Of a DNA stretch of 64,000 bases, positions 36,089 through 49,700 are shown piece by piece. The stretch's first letter is position 1; every line of letters starts with the position of its first letter. The notes beneath the pieces were generated by a model. It ran no database searches. It was given only the letters and a program-made list of their open reading frames with translations, and was not told the DNA's origin. Source of the DNA: Helochares maculicollis (Eukaryota > Arthropoda > Insecta > Coleoptera > Hydrophilidae); the NCBI GenBank assembly GCA_033557835.1, contig JAWQRO010000041.1:1-64000 (forward strand). The letters run 5' to 3'. A program made the translations under genes and the position numbers.

Positions 36089-39000
36089 TATTTAATTATC
36101 TTAAAAATATTATGGACTAACTTACAATGTGCAAAGCTTACAAATACATATTTTGTAGCATTTGTGACCACTAGCAAGGTTGCAGCAAGACCCTGAATTT
36201 CCAAATTTCAAATATAAAGATATTTAACGTAATGAAAAATATTTTCCTTGTGTGTTTAAGAAGCTAAAACTAAGTAATCTATATGAATTGTATACAGAAT
36301 TATAGAGGCAAAATTGAATAATCTTTTGATGTAAATTAAGCTAGTGAAACTGCTACAATCTGTATACACTTGTCTTGAGTATTCAACGATTCTACTTTGA
36401 AAAAAATATTAAAAATATAGAACAAGTAGCGTTCGGTTGGTGCCATGTCTGGTAAATGTCGTAGATGGCAGAATGTTTCCAAACCCAACATTACCGTTAT
36501 TTGTGCAGCATGCGGTCGATCGTCATTGCAATAAGACTGGCCTGCTTGAATTAACCAATCTCAGCTATTTCATCGTAAGCATTCTCCTCAATTCCCCTAA
36601 TTCGTTGTATTAGGCATCTGTTGTTGTTGATTGGCTAGGTTTCATAAACCTGTAAATGATATATATCCCTAACAAGCACCATTAAGTTGTTTCGACATGC
36701 TTCAAATTGTACTTCTGTGTCCAACCATCGCACCAAATATTTTCAATTGGTGAATATAATCCAATATAGTTATACTATATTAGAATGGTTCATTTAGTAT
36801 CACCTTTACTGTAATAAAAAAATCTACGAGGTGGTTTATTATCTGACAAGCATTTATTTCATGTACCCACCACCAATCTAGCCTCTTCGCCTTGTTTATT
36901 TGTTTTAAATGGCAAGATATTGCTGGAATAGTAACATCAAACTAAATCGCTACTTCATACAAAACTTAAGTTCCATCTATACACTTTTCTCCTTAGCTCG
37001 TCACTATTCAACTGAATCACTTCATTTTAACGCTAGAATCGCTAAAACAAAATTTTTCAAATCCACATATTCTGCGTCAATTACTTTTCTTAAACCTTTC
37101 ACTAACGTTACAAACTGTTTCCGATATATTAATTCCAGGACAGAACGCATAATCGGAAACAATAGTATTTTTTTAATTATGGTATATGTGTATAAATAGA
37201 AAAACATTTTGGAAAAGCGTTAAAATTGTAAGTAGCCTTGGAGTATCCAAAATATAATGAAATTAAATGAAATGCGTTGATATTGCACCACTACGTATGT
37301 GCCTGTTTCAAATCTGGTTTGAGATTCGTCTGGATTTGTACCAGGAGGACTTAATTTCTAAAGTGTAGCTACACAGACAATGCGAAAACAGCGGATTTCA
37401 GGCACTGACACGTTTCGTTTCAGCTAACTCTCTGTAACGTTAGATAAAACAAAACGAAACAATAATCCAAAGCGGCTGCCTACAAAGTAATACAACTAGA
37501 AAGTCACCCAAGCGCTTGCTTGAAGAGAAACAGGTCTTTTGGTTTGCAGTTAGTGCGTGATGCTAAACACAAAGCGAACGTTTGGATAAATCAATTATGA
37601 ATTCTGTCTTCGAAGTTGTAAACTCTATTATACATATGTTGCTTTACCTCTCTGCATGATGGATGGTATCGCTGGTATTGGTATTCATTATCGGCACTGC
37701 GAACTTTAAACCGCAGGGATTTCAAGTTCATGCTGCAAATTTAAATGGATTACCTCAAGAGGCATCTATCATAACCGAGTTGCAGCCGGTTCGTCGCGTC
37801 GCCTTTAGCTAAATGAACTTTCAATTTCTGCCATTAAATAGCGGATATTTTGCTTCATCTGCCTTAGTCGATTTTCTTATGCTCTTCAATTTCTTAGCTA
37901 TTTATCAATTGCATGTGTCTGCTGCTGCAAAATAAATTTATTAATGTACTACTAATGGCTTTTTAACACATATATTTCTTCTGGCAATTGAAAGTTGAAC
38001 AAATACAACCTGATTAATAATTCATCAAGGGGGACCAATAAAAGTATAGGAAAAATGCAGAATTTATGAAAATACTAGTGTCTTTCAATAACTGTTGTTC
38101 GGGTCAAATATTCTGTGCATGATATAAATGAAATGAAGCTGCCATTTTTAAATTCACAGTAGCAGCGAGGTGTGAACAAGGAGTGCATCTTCCGCCTTTC
38201 ATAATGCTGTCCCGTCCTTGCGATTCAGGAATACTCGTCATTTCAAAATTCAATGGAAAAGCACTCATGCGAAATAAAATTCGGAACGCAATATAAAATT
38301 GATAATTGAAAGTGAAATTGTGTGGTCTTCCACTGCAGTGCGTTCGTTTGATTTTAACTGCCTAATTCGCGAAGAAGCAAACGTTTCGGTGGGTGGGTGT
38401 GTCTTGTTTGGTAAAGCTAGGCCAGCGTATAATATATATCGCCATTTGCCTGGATTCGATAAGCGAACACACCGCCGCTTTCAAAAGACACACTCGGGCG
38501 GAAATAATGTTTTCAAAATAGCGGGCCGCGTATACCCGTTCCTTCCGCGCTTCCGAACACTGGCTCATATCGCTTTTCGCTCAAATCCATAAACAACCCC
38601 ACCGCTTATCAGTTTACCCAACTTGACTTTTTCAATTCTATTCCATTGTAAATGTTCGCCAGTGCTAAAAACGCCTCTCTAATGTTTATGTAAAAGCAAT
38701 TATTTGAGATGGTGGTGGCTGATTGGTGATCGGCGGTTCAAGAGGTTTCTTTTTTAATTTTGAGGGGGATTATATCATTATTCTTTAGTTCCTGTACATT
38801 TTTAAAATTTTGTTTCAAGCTTTTACAAGATTTTATTGCACTTTTTTATTACTATTTATTACATAAACATATTAATTTTATTATAATTATAGCTATACCT
38901 AGATTTGCGTTTTTGTAAAATTCATAGCGTGATTCTTAAATATGTTCACAATAAAGAGAAATTGTTTTTTATACTGAAAGTTAAACATATCTTTCTGTTT

Positions 39001-40371
39001 GTGAAGGAAAATATGTTCAACTGTCGATAAGCTACTTTTAACTTTTAGTAATATTGATTTCAAATTGGTGCAAAGTTTTTTTTGACATTTAGAATAGAAT
39101 CATTTTAAATAAATAATCATTAGGAAAGTACCGTACAATATATGTCTGGCTTGGATAATTGCCAGACTATAGACAAAAGAATTGAACATAGTTGTAAGTT
39201 TGAGTGAGATTTAGGAAATCTGTAATAAAGTTACAAGTTTATCCCATCGTTACTGTAAATAACAGTAATTTACTCAATGCTGCATCACAAGAGAAAACAG
39301 CTGTGTCGACACTTCTCAAGGATTCTTCAAATTCTGCAACTCAATTTGAAACCAAGCCAAGTTTAGGTAAAATTTCAAGCACAATTTACGTCCTCTTTAA
39401 TCGTGAATTATGGTTAAGATTGCTATGTAACATAATTTGTTAGATTAACTAGCTTTTATTTCAACTAAAATTAACTGCGTTCCACTTATAAAACATTAAA
39501 AATTATTTAAAGAAACGTTATTTTGTTGTCAGTCTTAATTACAAGTATTAGAGTTGCGTTTTAATTTAACAGTAATAAACCATTACTAACTTGACAGCAA
39601 TTTTAAAAGTCAGGACAAATTTTTAGCAGCAACGGTGTGGGAAGATATTTTGCATAAAATCAATCACCATTAACTTATTCATATAAATACGTCCTCTATT
39701 AGCCTAAATTCACACAGAGCGTAAATTTACAAAATAGCACTCCAATATACAATATACCATGATTATGATAAACAGAAAATATGGCGGTTGAATACAGTCC
39801 TAACGATGGAGGCGGAAGTGAGTTCGCGCTGAGTTCCATAAACGGATACATGCATGTAGCTGCTATGTGTATTGACGGATTCGTATACCACTGTAATATC
39901 CGAAGCTAAAGCTACAAGGAACCGAGCTTTCAAATATTAAACATTGAGCAACCGTTCGAACGCATTAGAAACGTCGATATACAACATGAACATGTGGCAG
40001 TAATCAAAAGTAAACACAATTATCAATCGCAGTGCTGTACAAACGGATTAATTCTATTATCAAAGTAAATTTCGGTGTGGTTTAAGAAAGGGGAGCGAGC
40101 ACTAGAACAACATTGGACGTGAAACGGATTTATGTGTTGGGGTTTTGCCAGTCCACTGCAGCTTTGTCATAGAAACTACACGAATGTATGCTAAGATTTG
40201 GAATCCTGTTGAAAAAATTGGCATGTTATTTTGTGAAACTATTACAATTTTCAATTGAGGCACAACTTTTGTTTCTGAAAATCCATCTGAATTATTATGG
40301 ATACAGTACATAACTGTTAGTAAGATAGAAGTGCTGAGCGAATGAAAGTTATCCATTCTTCTTTATAAATA
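36089..40371. other. intronic stretch, no gene recognised
   Basis: AT-rich intron. A GC-richer block at about 38330-38610 has an open 97-codon frame without ATG and a composition that matches no known protein; it is better seen as a possible regulatory block. A short imperfect palindrome (TCCAATATAG / CTATATTAGA) lies at about 36758-36784. Confidence 0.4.
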
Positions 40372-41643
40372 TTAGGGGGGCCGGAAAGTAATGTCCTTTC
40401 TGCGCATGTTGATATTTGATTGTCATTTAGTAGCTTTGTACGTACTTGAAAGGCGTGTCAAAGAGATTTTGAGGTTATTGGATCATATTTGCTTCTGAAT
40501 TATTGAGTATTAGACTTTTTTGCAATTTGGGCTAAAATGGCCAGCCAAATACCAGAAGAGCATATCCGGTATTGTATGCTTTTTGAGTTTCGCAAGAGTA
40601 ATACCGCAACTGCTGCGACTAAAAACATTTGAGATGTTTATCCAAGCGAATTGTACGTTCGAAAATGCTAAAGTTGGTTTTTCAAGTTTAGATCAGGCAA
40701 TTTTGATCTCTCGGACGCCCATCGTACAAGAAGACCAACAACATTAGATAACGACGTGCTAAGGGCAAAAGTGGAAGCAAATCCATGTCAAACAATTGAG
40801 GAACTTTCAAACAGCCTCAGCCAACCTTGGTCAACCATTCAAGAACATTTGCCGCAGATTGGAAAAATAAGCAGGACTGGTGGTTGGATCCCCCATAATC
40901 TATCCGACCAGAATAAAGCCAACCGGATCCTTCACGTGCAACGTATTGCTTCAACGGCATCGTACAGATTCGCTTTTTGATCGCTTGATCACTGGAGACG
41001 AAAAATGGGTCTTGTACCACAATCCGAAACGCAAAAGGCAGTGGCTCAGCCGAAATGAATTACCTCGAGCTACTGCAAAGCTGGGTTTACTCCCCAAAAA
41101 GGCACTTCTGTGAGTTTGGTGAAATACACGCGGAGTTGTACACTTTGAAGTGTTAAAACATGGACAAGCTGTTAATGCAAATGTCTATTATAAACAATTG
41201 GATCGAATAAACCGATCTTTGATTGAAAATTATCCGGCAATTGTCAACAGAAAAGGAGTTATTCTGCAACATGACAATGCAAGACCGCACTGTGCAAGAC
41301 GGACCTTAGACAAAATTAACAAATTGGGGTGGAAGGTACTGCCTCACCTACCATACTCGCCCGATATTGCACCTTAGGATTACCATTTATTCCGATCACT
41401 GCAACATTGTCTTAGTGGCAAAAAATTAGAAAATTTTGATGATGTCCAAAATGTTATCTCGACATATTTTACAGAAAAAGCGATTGATTTATACCGCTCC
41501 GGCATTGAAAATTTGTATACTAGATGGCAAAAGGTTCTTGATAATGAAGGCGAATATAATGTTGATTAGAAATAAAAAATTGTTAAAAGTATAATCGTGT
41601 GAATTTAACTTAAAAGAACGACATTACTTTCCGGTCCCCCTAA
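40372..41643 (+). mobile_element. mariner (DD34D), distinct lineage
   Basis: A 1272-bp element with TTAGGGGGGCCGGAAAGTAA at the left, TTAGGGGGACCGGAAAGTAA as the reverse complement of the right, and TA on both sides (40370-40371 and 41644-41645). The termini differ from all other mariners in the window. The subfamily is not assigned. Confidence 0.93.
40537..41569 (+). pseudogene. mariner transposase pseudogene (40.5 kb)
   Basis: The start is ATG 40537 (MASQIPEEHIRYCMLFEFRK, after correcting frame) and the end is NVD-TAG at 41567. Recognisable parts in order are the N-terminal helix-turn-helix, ANPCQTIEELSNSL, RLITGDEKWVLYHNPKRKRQ (first Asp), LQHDNARPHCARR (second Asp) and SPDIAP-stop-DYHLF (third Asp, 34 residues on). 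Breaks are a frameshift in the first 60 codons, another near 40950, stops at about 41111 and 41120, and TAG at 41375-41377 in place of the Ser just before the third Asp. So it is inactive. Confidence 0.92.
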
Positions 41644-43888
41644 TATAAAACAAAACGAGCAAAAAACTTAATGTTGAGCATCAATACACTTCGTACTACC
41701 CTCAGTTTTTACTAGAAAAGATATAGCGGGGAACAAAAACTTGATTTCGACGTAACATTTGCGAAATAAACCTAATCTAAAGCCATAAATCTTACCTTAA
41801 TTTTCAAAATGAAATCGAAAGTGTAAGGAAGACCAGAACCAAACAAGTGAAGACGAATTTGGAGATCAAGAGAGAAATTGAAAACAGAGAAGAAGTATAG
41901 GGGGTTGAAGCCGCAGAAGGTAAGTAAATGTTGAGGGAAAGAGAGGGTAGACGGATGCCGGAACTGAAACAAATTGACTATTTATCGAAACCCATAAAAA
42001 CAAAAAGCAAATGAATAAGTTTTACGAGTAACAATAAAAATTAACTACATTACACCCGAGGCGTTATCCTAAAAGGATATTTTGGGAAGTAACATTTAAT
42101 GTTGATTGATAGTATCCAGCCATAAACAGATCAATCGAGTATCTTAACTCGGGTGTGCTGTACGATTTTAGGCTGCAAAGGAAGGAAGTAAAAAAGGAAG
42201 AGAAAAAACAAAGAGATAAACTAGACATTCCGGGACGGTCCGTAGCTTATTTGTTTTACACATATGGAATAGGAGTTGTAAACACACAGGAACAGATGAC
42301 AGTGTCTATAAAAATCTAATCCTATTAACTCGTCCCAGAAGTTTGCCGGCGCCTCAGCCAGTTACGAAATGGAAACAACAATCTGTAGAAATGCTCTCGC
42401 AAATTGCCTGTGGAATGGCAGTGGGTACAATAACCGAATAAATCTAGCGGAATTTTCGTTATATTGCAACAATAAAATATGTTTCGTCTACTTCTATGAG
42501 ATCAGAAGGTTCTGTAAATACAATAAACCTTTTTTTATATTGAAAATTTTTTATTGCCGCATTAAATATTTATTTTCAATCCGTGGATTTCGCTCACCCG
42601 AAGCATGTCATTTTTCTTCGTGCGAATTTTGAGGTAAAATATTTTACCTGTGCTCCTTTAAAATTTATGCAAGAAAGGATTCCGTGATGGATTTCTTGGG
42701 TGTAAAGGGCAAAAAACGAACAATCTGTGTATTGTAGTTGGCAACTTCAGGGACGGAGATTCTTAAATAGTCTGTAGGATAGACAGGCAAGTGGAAGTGG
42801 AGGGCAAGATCCCACATGGGACTCGTTTATAAAAGTTTTAAAACTGAGTACATACAGTAACCTGTTGCTACAGCGAGACAACATAACGTATAACATGCTT
42901 ACGGTATAATTGACGTTCACGTTATTGTAATCTGGAGTACGACAGAATCCATCGATCATAAGGAAAAGAAAGCCTCATAACCCGCGTCGCTCTCGGTACA
43001 GATGCAGTGTTATAACAAATCTTATAGAGAAAGCTTAACATGTCTTAATAGTGAACATGATTGACGGGCAACTCGGCTGTGTACCAAGCCCAGGCCAAAC
43101 GGGCGTATCACGATATGTCTTCGGTGACAGTGATATCTTGTCATGAATTCATACCCGTAGACTCTATGAAAAGGTCTTTGTGCATTATTAAATTGTTGAT
43201 GTCAACACAAAGGAATTGTTCGGAATGCTGTTGCTATATTAACTAATGTCACGTCACGTCGAAACGCTTGCCAATTTGAGATTGCATGCGCTTTCTGGAC
43301 ATCTCCATGGTTCGGACACGACAGTCAATTGCCATAGAATTCCAAATCTAAACCGTTATGAAGCTATATCTCGTGTTAGATCAAATGATCTTTGGGATTG
43401 AACTATAATTTCTTGTAGTAACATTAATTTGGGTTTGATCCTTCGCTAAGAAAATTTATATACAGACTATATTATTGTTTAATTTCAAAATTGAAAGGGT
43501 TGATCTATGTTAAAAAATTTAAACTATAGATTTTGTTTGAAATTTGTCATAATTATTAGCTAAGACAATAATGAGAACCACTGGTCGAATTTTCCTACGC
43601 CATACATAGAATATAGAGAACTTTAGAGTCAAGGAATTGTCTACTAGTTTGCACTGAGCTAAGCTCTTGACATTTACGATAATAATTATTGTCTCTCATT
43701 TGGGGAGTAAAATAGAATCCAAAAAATTAATAGCAACATAAATTTCAACATAATAATCAGCATGTTTGCTCGCATTTAGTTAGCGCGTTCAATTCAGTTT
43801 ATACAGTTTATTATTTGCGGTAATGCTAAGTTTGCTAAAGTAGAATTTTATATACTATTCCAAGAATCAAAATTCAGATGTTTTACTA
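41644..43888. other. intronic stretch, no gene recognised
   Basis: No recognised genes or repeats. A consensus GTAAGT donor-like site preceded by CAGAAG lies at about 41921 but has no pyrimidine tract, so it is not a second ratchet site. Confidence 0.4.
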
Positions 43889-45167
43889 TTAGGAGTACAA
43901 ATAAGTTTCCGGCGTTTTAAGAAAGGAGCCGCGGGGCGCGGATTTCGTTAGAATTTGCAGATGATAACCGTCTTAAAAATTAGTCTGTTCGTTCTAAAAT
44001 AACACAACCTTTATTATATTAGTGACTTCATGCTAGTAAAATATAATTTTCTTGAGCTGAAAATGTCTAAATTTAAACCAAATAAACGTCATTTGCGGGA
44101 ACTTATAATTTATTTATTTAATTTTAAAAAATCTGCAGCTGAGGCGCATCGATTGCTCGTAGAAGCACATAATGAAGCTGCTTTGAGTGAGAGAACGTGC
44201 CGTGAGTGGTTTCAAAAGTTTAAAAACGGTGATTTTGATGTAGAAGACAAAGACCGCAGTGGAAGGCCTAAAATTTACGAATATGCAGAATTGGAAGAAT
44301 TATTGGAGGACGATTCGTCTCAAACACAAAAGGAACTTGCTCTCACATTAGAACTCACTCAACAAGCAGTTTCACATCGTTTAAAATCATTAGGAATGAT
44401 TGATAAACAAGGAAATTGGGTTCCATACGAATTGAAGCTAAGTAATATTGAACACCGCTTATGCATGAGGGAAATGCTGCAAGCCAGGCATAAAAAAAGA
44501 TTTTTTTACATCGAATCGTCCGAGAAATGGATACATTACGACAACTCAAAAAGAAGAAAATCATGGTGAAAACCTGTCCACGCGTCAACATCCACAGCAA
44601 AGCCGAATATTCACGGAAAAATACCCATGCTGTGTATATGGTGGGATCAGCTGGGTGTGGTGAATTACGAGTTGCTTAATCCGAGCGAAACAATCACTGG
44701 AACTCTCAACCGAACACAAGTGATGAGATTGAGGCGTGCTCTAAAGGAAAAACGCTCTCAATACTATTCTAGACTCGACAAAATAATTCTACACCCATGA
44801 TAATGCTCGTCCGCATGTAGCGATTCCGGTGAAAAACTATTTGAAAACACTTGATTTGGAAGTGTTATCCCACCCAACTTACTCACCAGTCATAGCGCCA
44901 TCTGACTGTTATCTGTTCCGGTCAATGGCACATGCTATGTCGGAGCAGCGGTTTACAACATATAAAGATACCAAAAATTGGGTTGATACGTGGATAGTCT
45001 CAAAAGATAAGAAGTTCTTCAGATGTGGAATCCAAATGTTGCCTGAGAGATGGGAAAAAGTGGTTGCTAGTGATGGACAATACATTGAATAAATTTAATT
45101 TATCGTTCTGTTACAATAAATATCTAAGTTTTTATAAAATACGGCGGAAACATATTTGTACTCCTTA
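43889..45167 (+). mobile_element. mariner with TTAGGAGTACAAATA termini (mauritiana-like transposase)
   Basis: A 1279-bp element. The left end is TTAGGAGTACAAATAAGTTT and the reverse complement of the right end is TAAGGAGTACAAATATGTTT, with TA at 43887-43888 and 45168-45169. It lies only about 0.7 kb from the next mariner. The transposase sequence (WFQKFKNGDFDVEDK, QTQKELA, QQAVSHRLKSLG) resembles the mauritiana subfamily. Confidence 0.93.
44063..45092 (+). pseudogene. mariner transposase pseudogene (44 kb), first Asp lost
   Basis: ATG 44063 (MSKFKPNKRHLRELIIYLFN) opens an intact N-terminal half of 168 codons containing the paired helix-turn-helix DNA-binding domains and RPKIYEYAELEELLEDD. 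The expected TGDEKW reads ESSEKW, so the first catalytic Asp is Ser. A stop (TGA, 44567-44569) follows RRKSW. A frame change near 44800 precedes HDNARPHVA (second Asp). The final part, in another frame, has APSDCYLF (third Asp) and the family ending MLPERWEKVVASDGQYIE. It is catalytically dead. The intact first half is the longest coding piece of any transposon here and could still encode a DNA-binding fragment. Confidence 0.93.
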
Positions 45168-45887
45168 TATCACATAAATCATCCTATCCTATTCTATAAA
45201 AAATTACTTAAAGAGCGGTCATTTTAATGTAAACGAAATAATAAAATATGAAAATGAATGCTCAACTTTCAATCTAAGTGTACACGTTGATGCTAAAATA
45301 TTTATTTTGTAATAATTCGGCTATTTAAGTATGTAGAAATGTAAAAGAGTTGTTAATTTTATTTAAACTTAGTAAGTTAATTGATAGTAGTTCTAAATAA
45401 TTCTTGTTAAGTAGCTACAATTGAACACTAGTGTAATATAATTTAGTAAAGTACATTGACGATCTCACACTATTGTTCTAGTTTTTTTGCCGTGGAATTT
45501 AAACTAAAGAAAGACAAAATAAATACAATTTATACATAAACACTTTGACCGAATTTCGTAAACTATTGAATTACAATAAAATATTACGAAAACCTTTTTA
45601 TACATCGCACTAAACATATTGAAAAAAAACCCATGTCACAACGAAAGTTTGCGGTCATAAACAATTTTTCCTGCAGATTCCACCCGTATTTTTCTAGAAA
45701 TGAAGACAACTTTGTGGCTACAAAATGTTATTTCGGTATCATTTCGAAATTGTCAGCAGTCCCAATTTTCTATATAAATATGGAAAATAGCTAATCATTT
45801 CCAAATAAACATGTTGTTCACGTATTGGAAACGAATAAACTTACACCCTATAAGCAAAACTGCAAGAGATATGAAACTATAGACTTA
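45168..45887. other. short AT-rich spacer between two mariners
   Basis: No genes, repeats or signals recognised. Confidence 0.5.
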
Positions 45888-46789
45888 TTACTGTGATCAA
45901 AAAATTAAGATGAATTTGTTTATAAAATGTAAATTCTTTATTTATTCTTTTAAATCAATTTCATCCACTTCAAAGTAATCCCCGTCCGATAAAACGCACT
46001 TTTGCCAACGCTTTTTCCAGTCCACGAAACAGTTGGAATAGTCTTTTTCCGGTATAGCATACATGACCTTGTTCGTTTCGGGTTTTATCAAAACGGTATC
46101 CCCGCATTAGCCTTTTGAGTTTTCTGAATAGCCAGAAGTCGCACGGAGCCAAGTCAGGTGAAGACGGTGGTTGCGAAACGATGTAAGTTGTTTTTGGCAA
46201 AAAAGTCGCGAAGAACCAGTGCCGTAAAACATGATGTATTTGGGACCAATCGAGACTTGACGCGTTTGAGACAAAAAAATCCAGCAAAATGGTTTGGGCT
46301 GAGCCAAATGATATTCCAACACTATGAGCGGGGTCTCTCATTATCAATCGACGATTTTCTTTCACCAAATCTTTGATATTTTGGACATGGCACTCGTCGG
46401 TAGGCGTTAATGGTCGTCCAGAGCCCGGTTCGTCTTCAACGCGTTCTTTGCCCGCTTTGAACTCGTACCATTTATTAAAATGTTTTTTGTGCCATAGTTT
46501 GATCACCTTCCGCAACATGTTCAATGTATCCGCACAAGAATGTTCGTTTCACAAACAAAATTTGATGCAAGTTCTTCGCTCAGCAAAATCACTCATTGTA
46601 AATATCGAAAAATTCACTTTTGGTTGTTAACAAAAACACGTGTAACTTGGAGATAATTAAAGCTTTTGACAAACCGATGCTTGGCAAATGTTATAAGCAG
46701 TTCTAGCAACATAGGAAAAAAAATTTACTGCCTTTCTAATGCCGAAGAGTTTTTAATGACAATTTCACCTTACGTTTTGATCACAGTAA
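45888..46789 (-). mobile_element. mariner, internally deleted (902 bp)
   Basis: The left end TTACTGTGATCAAAA matches the reverse complement of the right end TTACTGTGATCAAAA exactly for 15 bases. TA flanks both sides (45886-45887 and 46790-46791). The element is about 400 bp shorter than a standard mariner because its central coding part is missing. It is a third mariner lineage, distinct from its neighbours. Confidence 0.92.
45942..46596 (-). pseudogene. mariner transposase pseudogene with central deletion
   Basis: The frame would start at ATG 46596 (MSDFAERRTCIKFCL, then a TGA stop) and continue NMLRKVIKLWHKKHFNKWYE, GSGRPLTPTDE and SVGISFGSAQTILLDF (N-terminal helix-turn-helix region). After that the reading jumps straight to SSPDLAPCDFWLFRKLKRLM, which holds the third Asp. 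The region with the first two catalytic Asp (GDE-W and HHDNAP-like) is deleted. A frameshift near 45990 separates the true C-terminus (CVLSDGDYFEVDEIDLKE, stop at 45942). It resembles the mariner lineage with PYSPDLAPCDFFLF and SDGDYFE motifs and is not functional. Confidence 0.9.
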
Positions 46790-49700
46790 TACTCTTCAAA
46801 TTCTATCTTTCCGTGGCTACTTTTATGATAGTTTAGTTTGCATGAAAAATGTTGATTAAATTTGGAGCCAGCATATTGTGCATCTGTATATAAATACTAT
46901 TTGTAGTAGTTGCCATCATTGAAAATACCAATAAAGAGCGTTTTATTTTCGTGCTCTCATAACTTAATTAATACTTCATTACCTATCTACAAGCGATGGC
47001 GGAAAACTGCAGCTTCATTCAAAAATAAATAACTTAAGAATGCTTTTCACGCAACTTTTTTTAAAACACTTTTTTGTACCACACTCTTTTAAATTAAGAT
47101 CGAAACTTTTTAACTGCGTTCGACCTCTCCTCACTTCACTATAAAATTTTTGAACGGGTCACCCACGTACTTTTAATTCAGTTTATAGCGTCTTAGGTCG
47201 GGCGACACCCCATACATTTTAATAAAGGCTATAAAGGAAAGGCATCGTCGCGAACAAAAAGGGGCAATCGTTAATTGTTCCTGAAATATGCGTTCTATTG
47301 AAACTCACTTTCTTTATTATTTGCTAGCTGTAATTATTTTTAATTGCATCTTTATCAATCCCGCAATTCGTCCTGTCTCCTGCAAAACACCTTAGTGCCT
47401 TTTATCATTCTCCTTCGTTTTTTTCTCTGTCGCATAGAAAAAAAACCTTTGGAACAATTAAACAAGGATTTTAATTATTTCTTTAAAACTTTTGTATCTC
47501 ATTAGTGATTTATTCGTTTATCTGACGTAGAGTGGCAGTTGGAGAGTTTTTTATATTTTTTTTATCTAGGAAGGATAACTTTGAGGATGAGTGGTGTTGG
47601 GGTAGGAGTGGGCTGAAGAGCGGCTTTAGCCGAGAGAGCTGACGCGAGATATCAGTGAGGTGGCTTTTAAACTTTCTATTTAGTAATATAATAAAATTTA
47701 AAGCGCCGGCAATAAAACCATTTAGATGGAACATGGAGGTTTTATTATAACGAAACTATTTCCGCGTAGGTGTTGGCGAGTTTCCGAGAGTTAAAGAGTT
47801 TTATGGCGGAAAGTAAGTTTTAATTACAAATTTACGTATTTAAATGCAATTTTAGGGAAGATAATGCGATAGCCATAGAAAATGCATTTTCGTTTTATAT
47901 GCACTAATAAACTACTTAAACATTTCAGCGACATTAATTCTAGCCGAAGTGGAATAACACTAATTTAGTTGTTGCATTGCTGGGTTGGGTGTATATTTTG
48001 AAAGACCTTAATTTGGTTACGGGTTAATCTATTGTTATCGAATTAACATTATTAAAGTTGTATTTCCACCTGAATTTTTGCATATAATTTGTCTACAGAA
48101 AAAAGAAGCACTAATTTTTGATGCAACCTTTTTCATTTGTAATATTTTGATACAACGAAGATACCACGACTTGCAAGGGCCAAAATTAGTTTAACAAGAC
48201 GAAATGCAAATTTGAACACACATGAATTAATTTGAGGCATTAATCCTCCTCACAAGTTTACACAATAGTGCTATTTCCTGACCCCCGCACTTAACACCCA
48301 AATTAAGTATATATACGTGTGTGAATATTTCAATATTTAGTCACCCCAACGCAACGCCAGCGTCCCTGACGTGTCAGATACGTCAAGTTGTATACTGGGG
48401 TTGAATAGGTCCCGGTGCTGCTACGAACTCTTAACCTAATTTGAGCTAAATTCAGTTAGAGTAATGAATTAAAATTACGCAGTTGTACTATTTTGGCATT
48501 CAATTCCTGAGGTTTCGCCGCATATTATTATCATACAAATTACTATTAGAGTAGAAACAAAGACCCTCAGTGTTACAGATATTACGGTTCTCCATTTCTC
48601 TGACACGAAAAGGACCGGAAAGCTCGAGTATTATAAGTTTGCATAGTTTAAGATGTGCGAAACTGATTCTTGCAGGAAAAGGAGAAATTTCCTTGAAATA
48701 AACAAAGCGAAAGTCGGTTAGCTTAACGTTCTGCTCAAAACTAGTGCAACAATCGCGACAATTATGCCGATTGTATTATTGTTAAACCCTCTTCGGGGCT
48801 CAAATAAATTTATGTTATATTATGTGTGATCGTTTTTCGTTCATCAGATTTTCTTTATCGCGATACGAACGGATCACCAATATTTTCCAATCTGCGAATC
48901 TTTGTTGTTTTAATCTGGGATTTTTATGTACCACCGCAAATTGAATAATAGGATCCATTAGAGATCGTACAGCCGGTCGTTAAAGGTACTAAATCACCAT
49001 TTACAACTCTTTCGCTACCTCGATAAAACTGTTAACGATGATGAGTTTTATTCCAAATAACCTCCGATCAGACATAAAGATAGTACATGCGTATCATCGG
49101 ATAAAGCGTGTTTATGATCAATACAAACGTAATGGGGTGAAAAGCAGAGGCAAACACAGACGCACATGGGGTTGAAGTTGCTGCTTGTACTTCCGCTACC
49201 TATATTGTATTCTGCTGCAGAGGATAAATTATATGAATATTTAATATTCGTTTTCGTCATTTAGATATTAAACTTTTGAGATATTTTAACAAATAAACAA
49301 AAAATTACATTTTGGACTAAATTACTAACTATGCCATTTTTCTGGGGTGCAAAGAGACACTTTCGTATGTCGTATTTCATATAGTATCACGATATGCTTA
49401 GTATAATAGAGTTTTAAAAGATATTTTCAATGCTTGAAAATTTCTACCAGTTATTGGATTACAAAATACAACATTCTACACATTAAATGTGTAAGTAAAT
49501 AATGTAGTGCTTCAGGAAATATACAAAAATAGTACGTTCCTAAACATATTTAATATTTAATATTCTAAAGATCATGAGACTTTCAGAACAGGAACTTTGT
49601 AAAATCGCAATAAAATTGATTAATTTTCTCATAGAAAAATATAGTTATTACATATAATACCGATGAATAACTCGTTTGTGTAAATCTTTCCATCTTTCAA

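Noticed and set aside
41910..41930. A GTAAGT preceded by AAG, tested as a second ratchet site.
   Set aside because: It has no pyrimidine tract or branch-like sequence before the AG.
46158..46376. A plus-strand frame over the 46-kb mariner.
   Set aside because: It is the antisense shadow of the transposase pseudogene.
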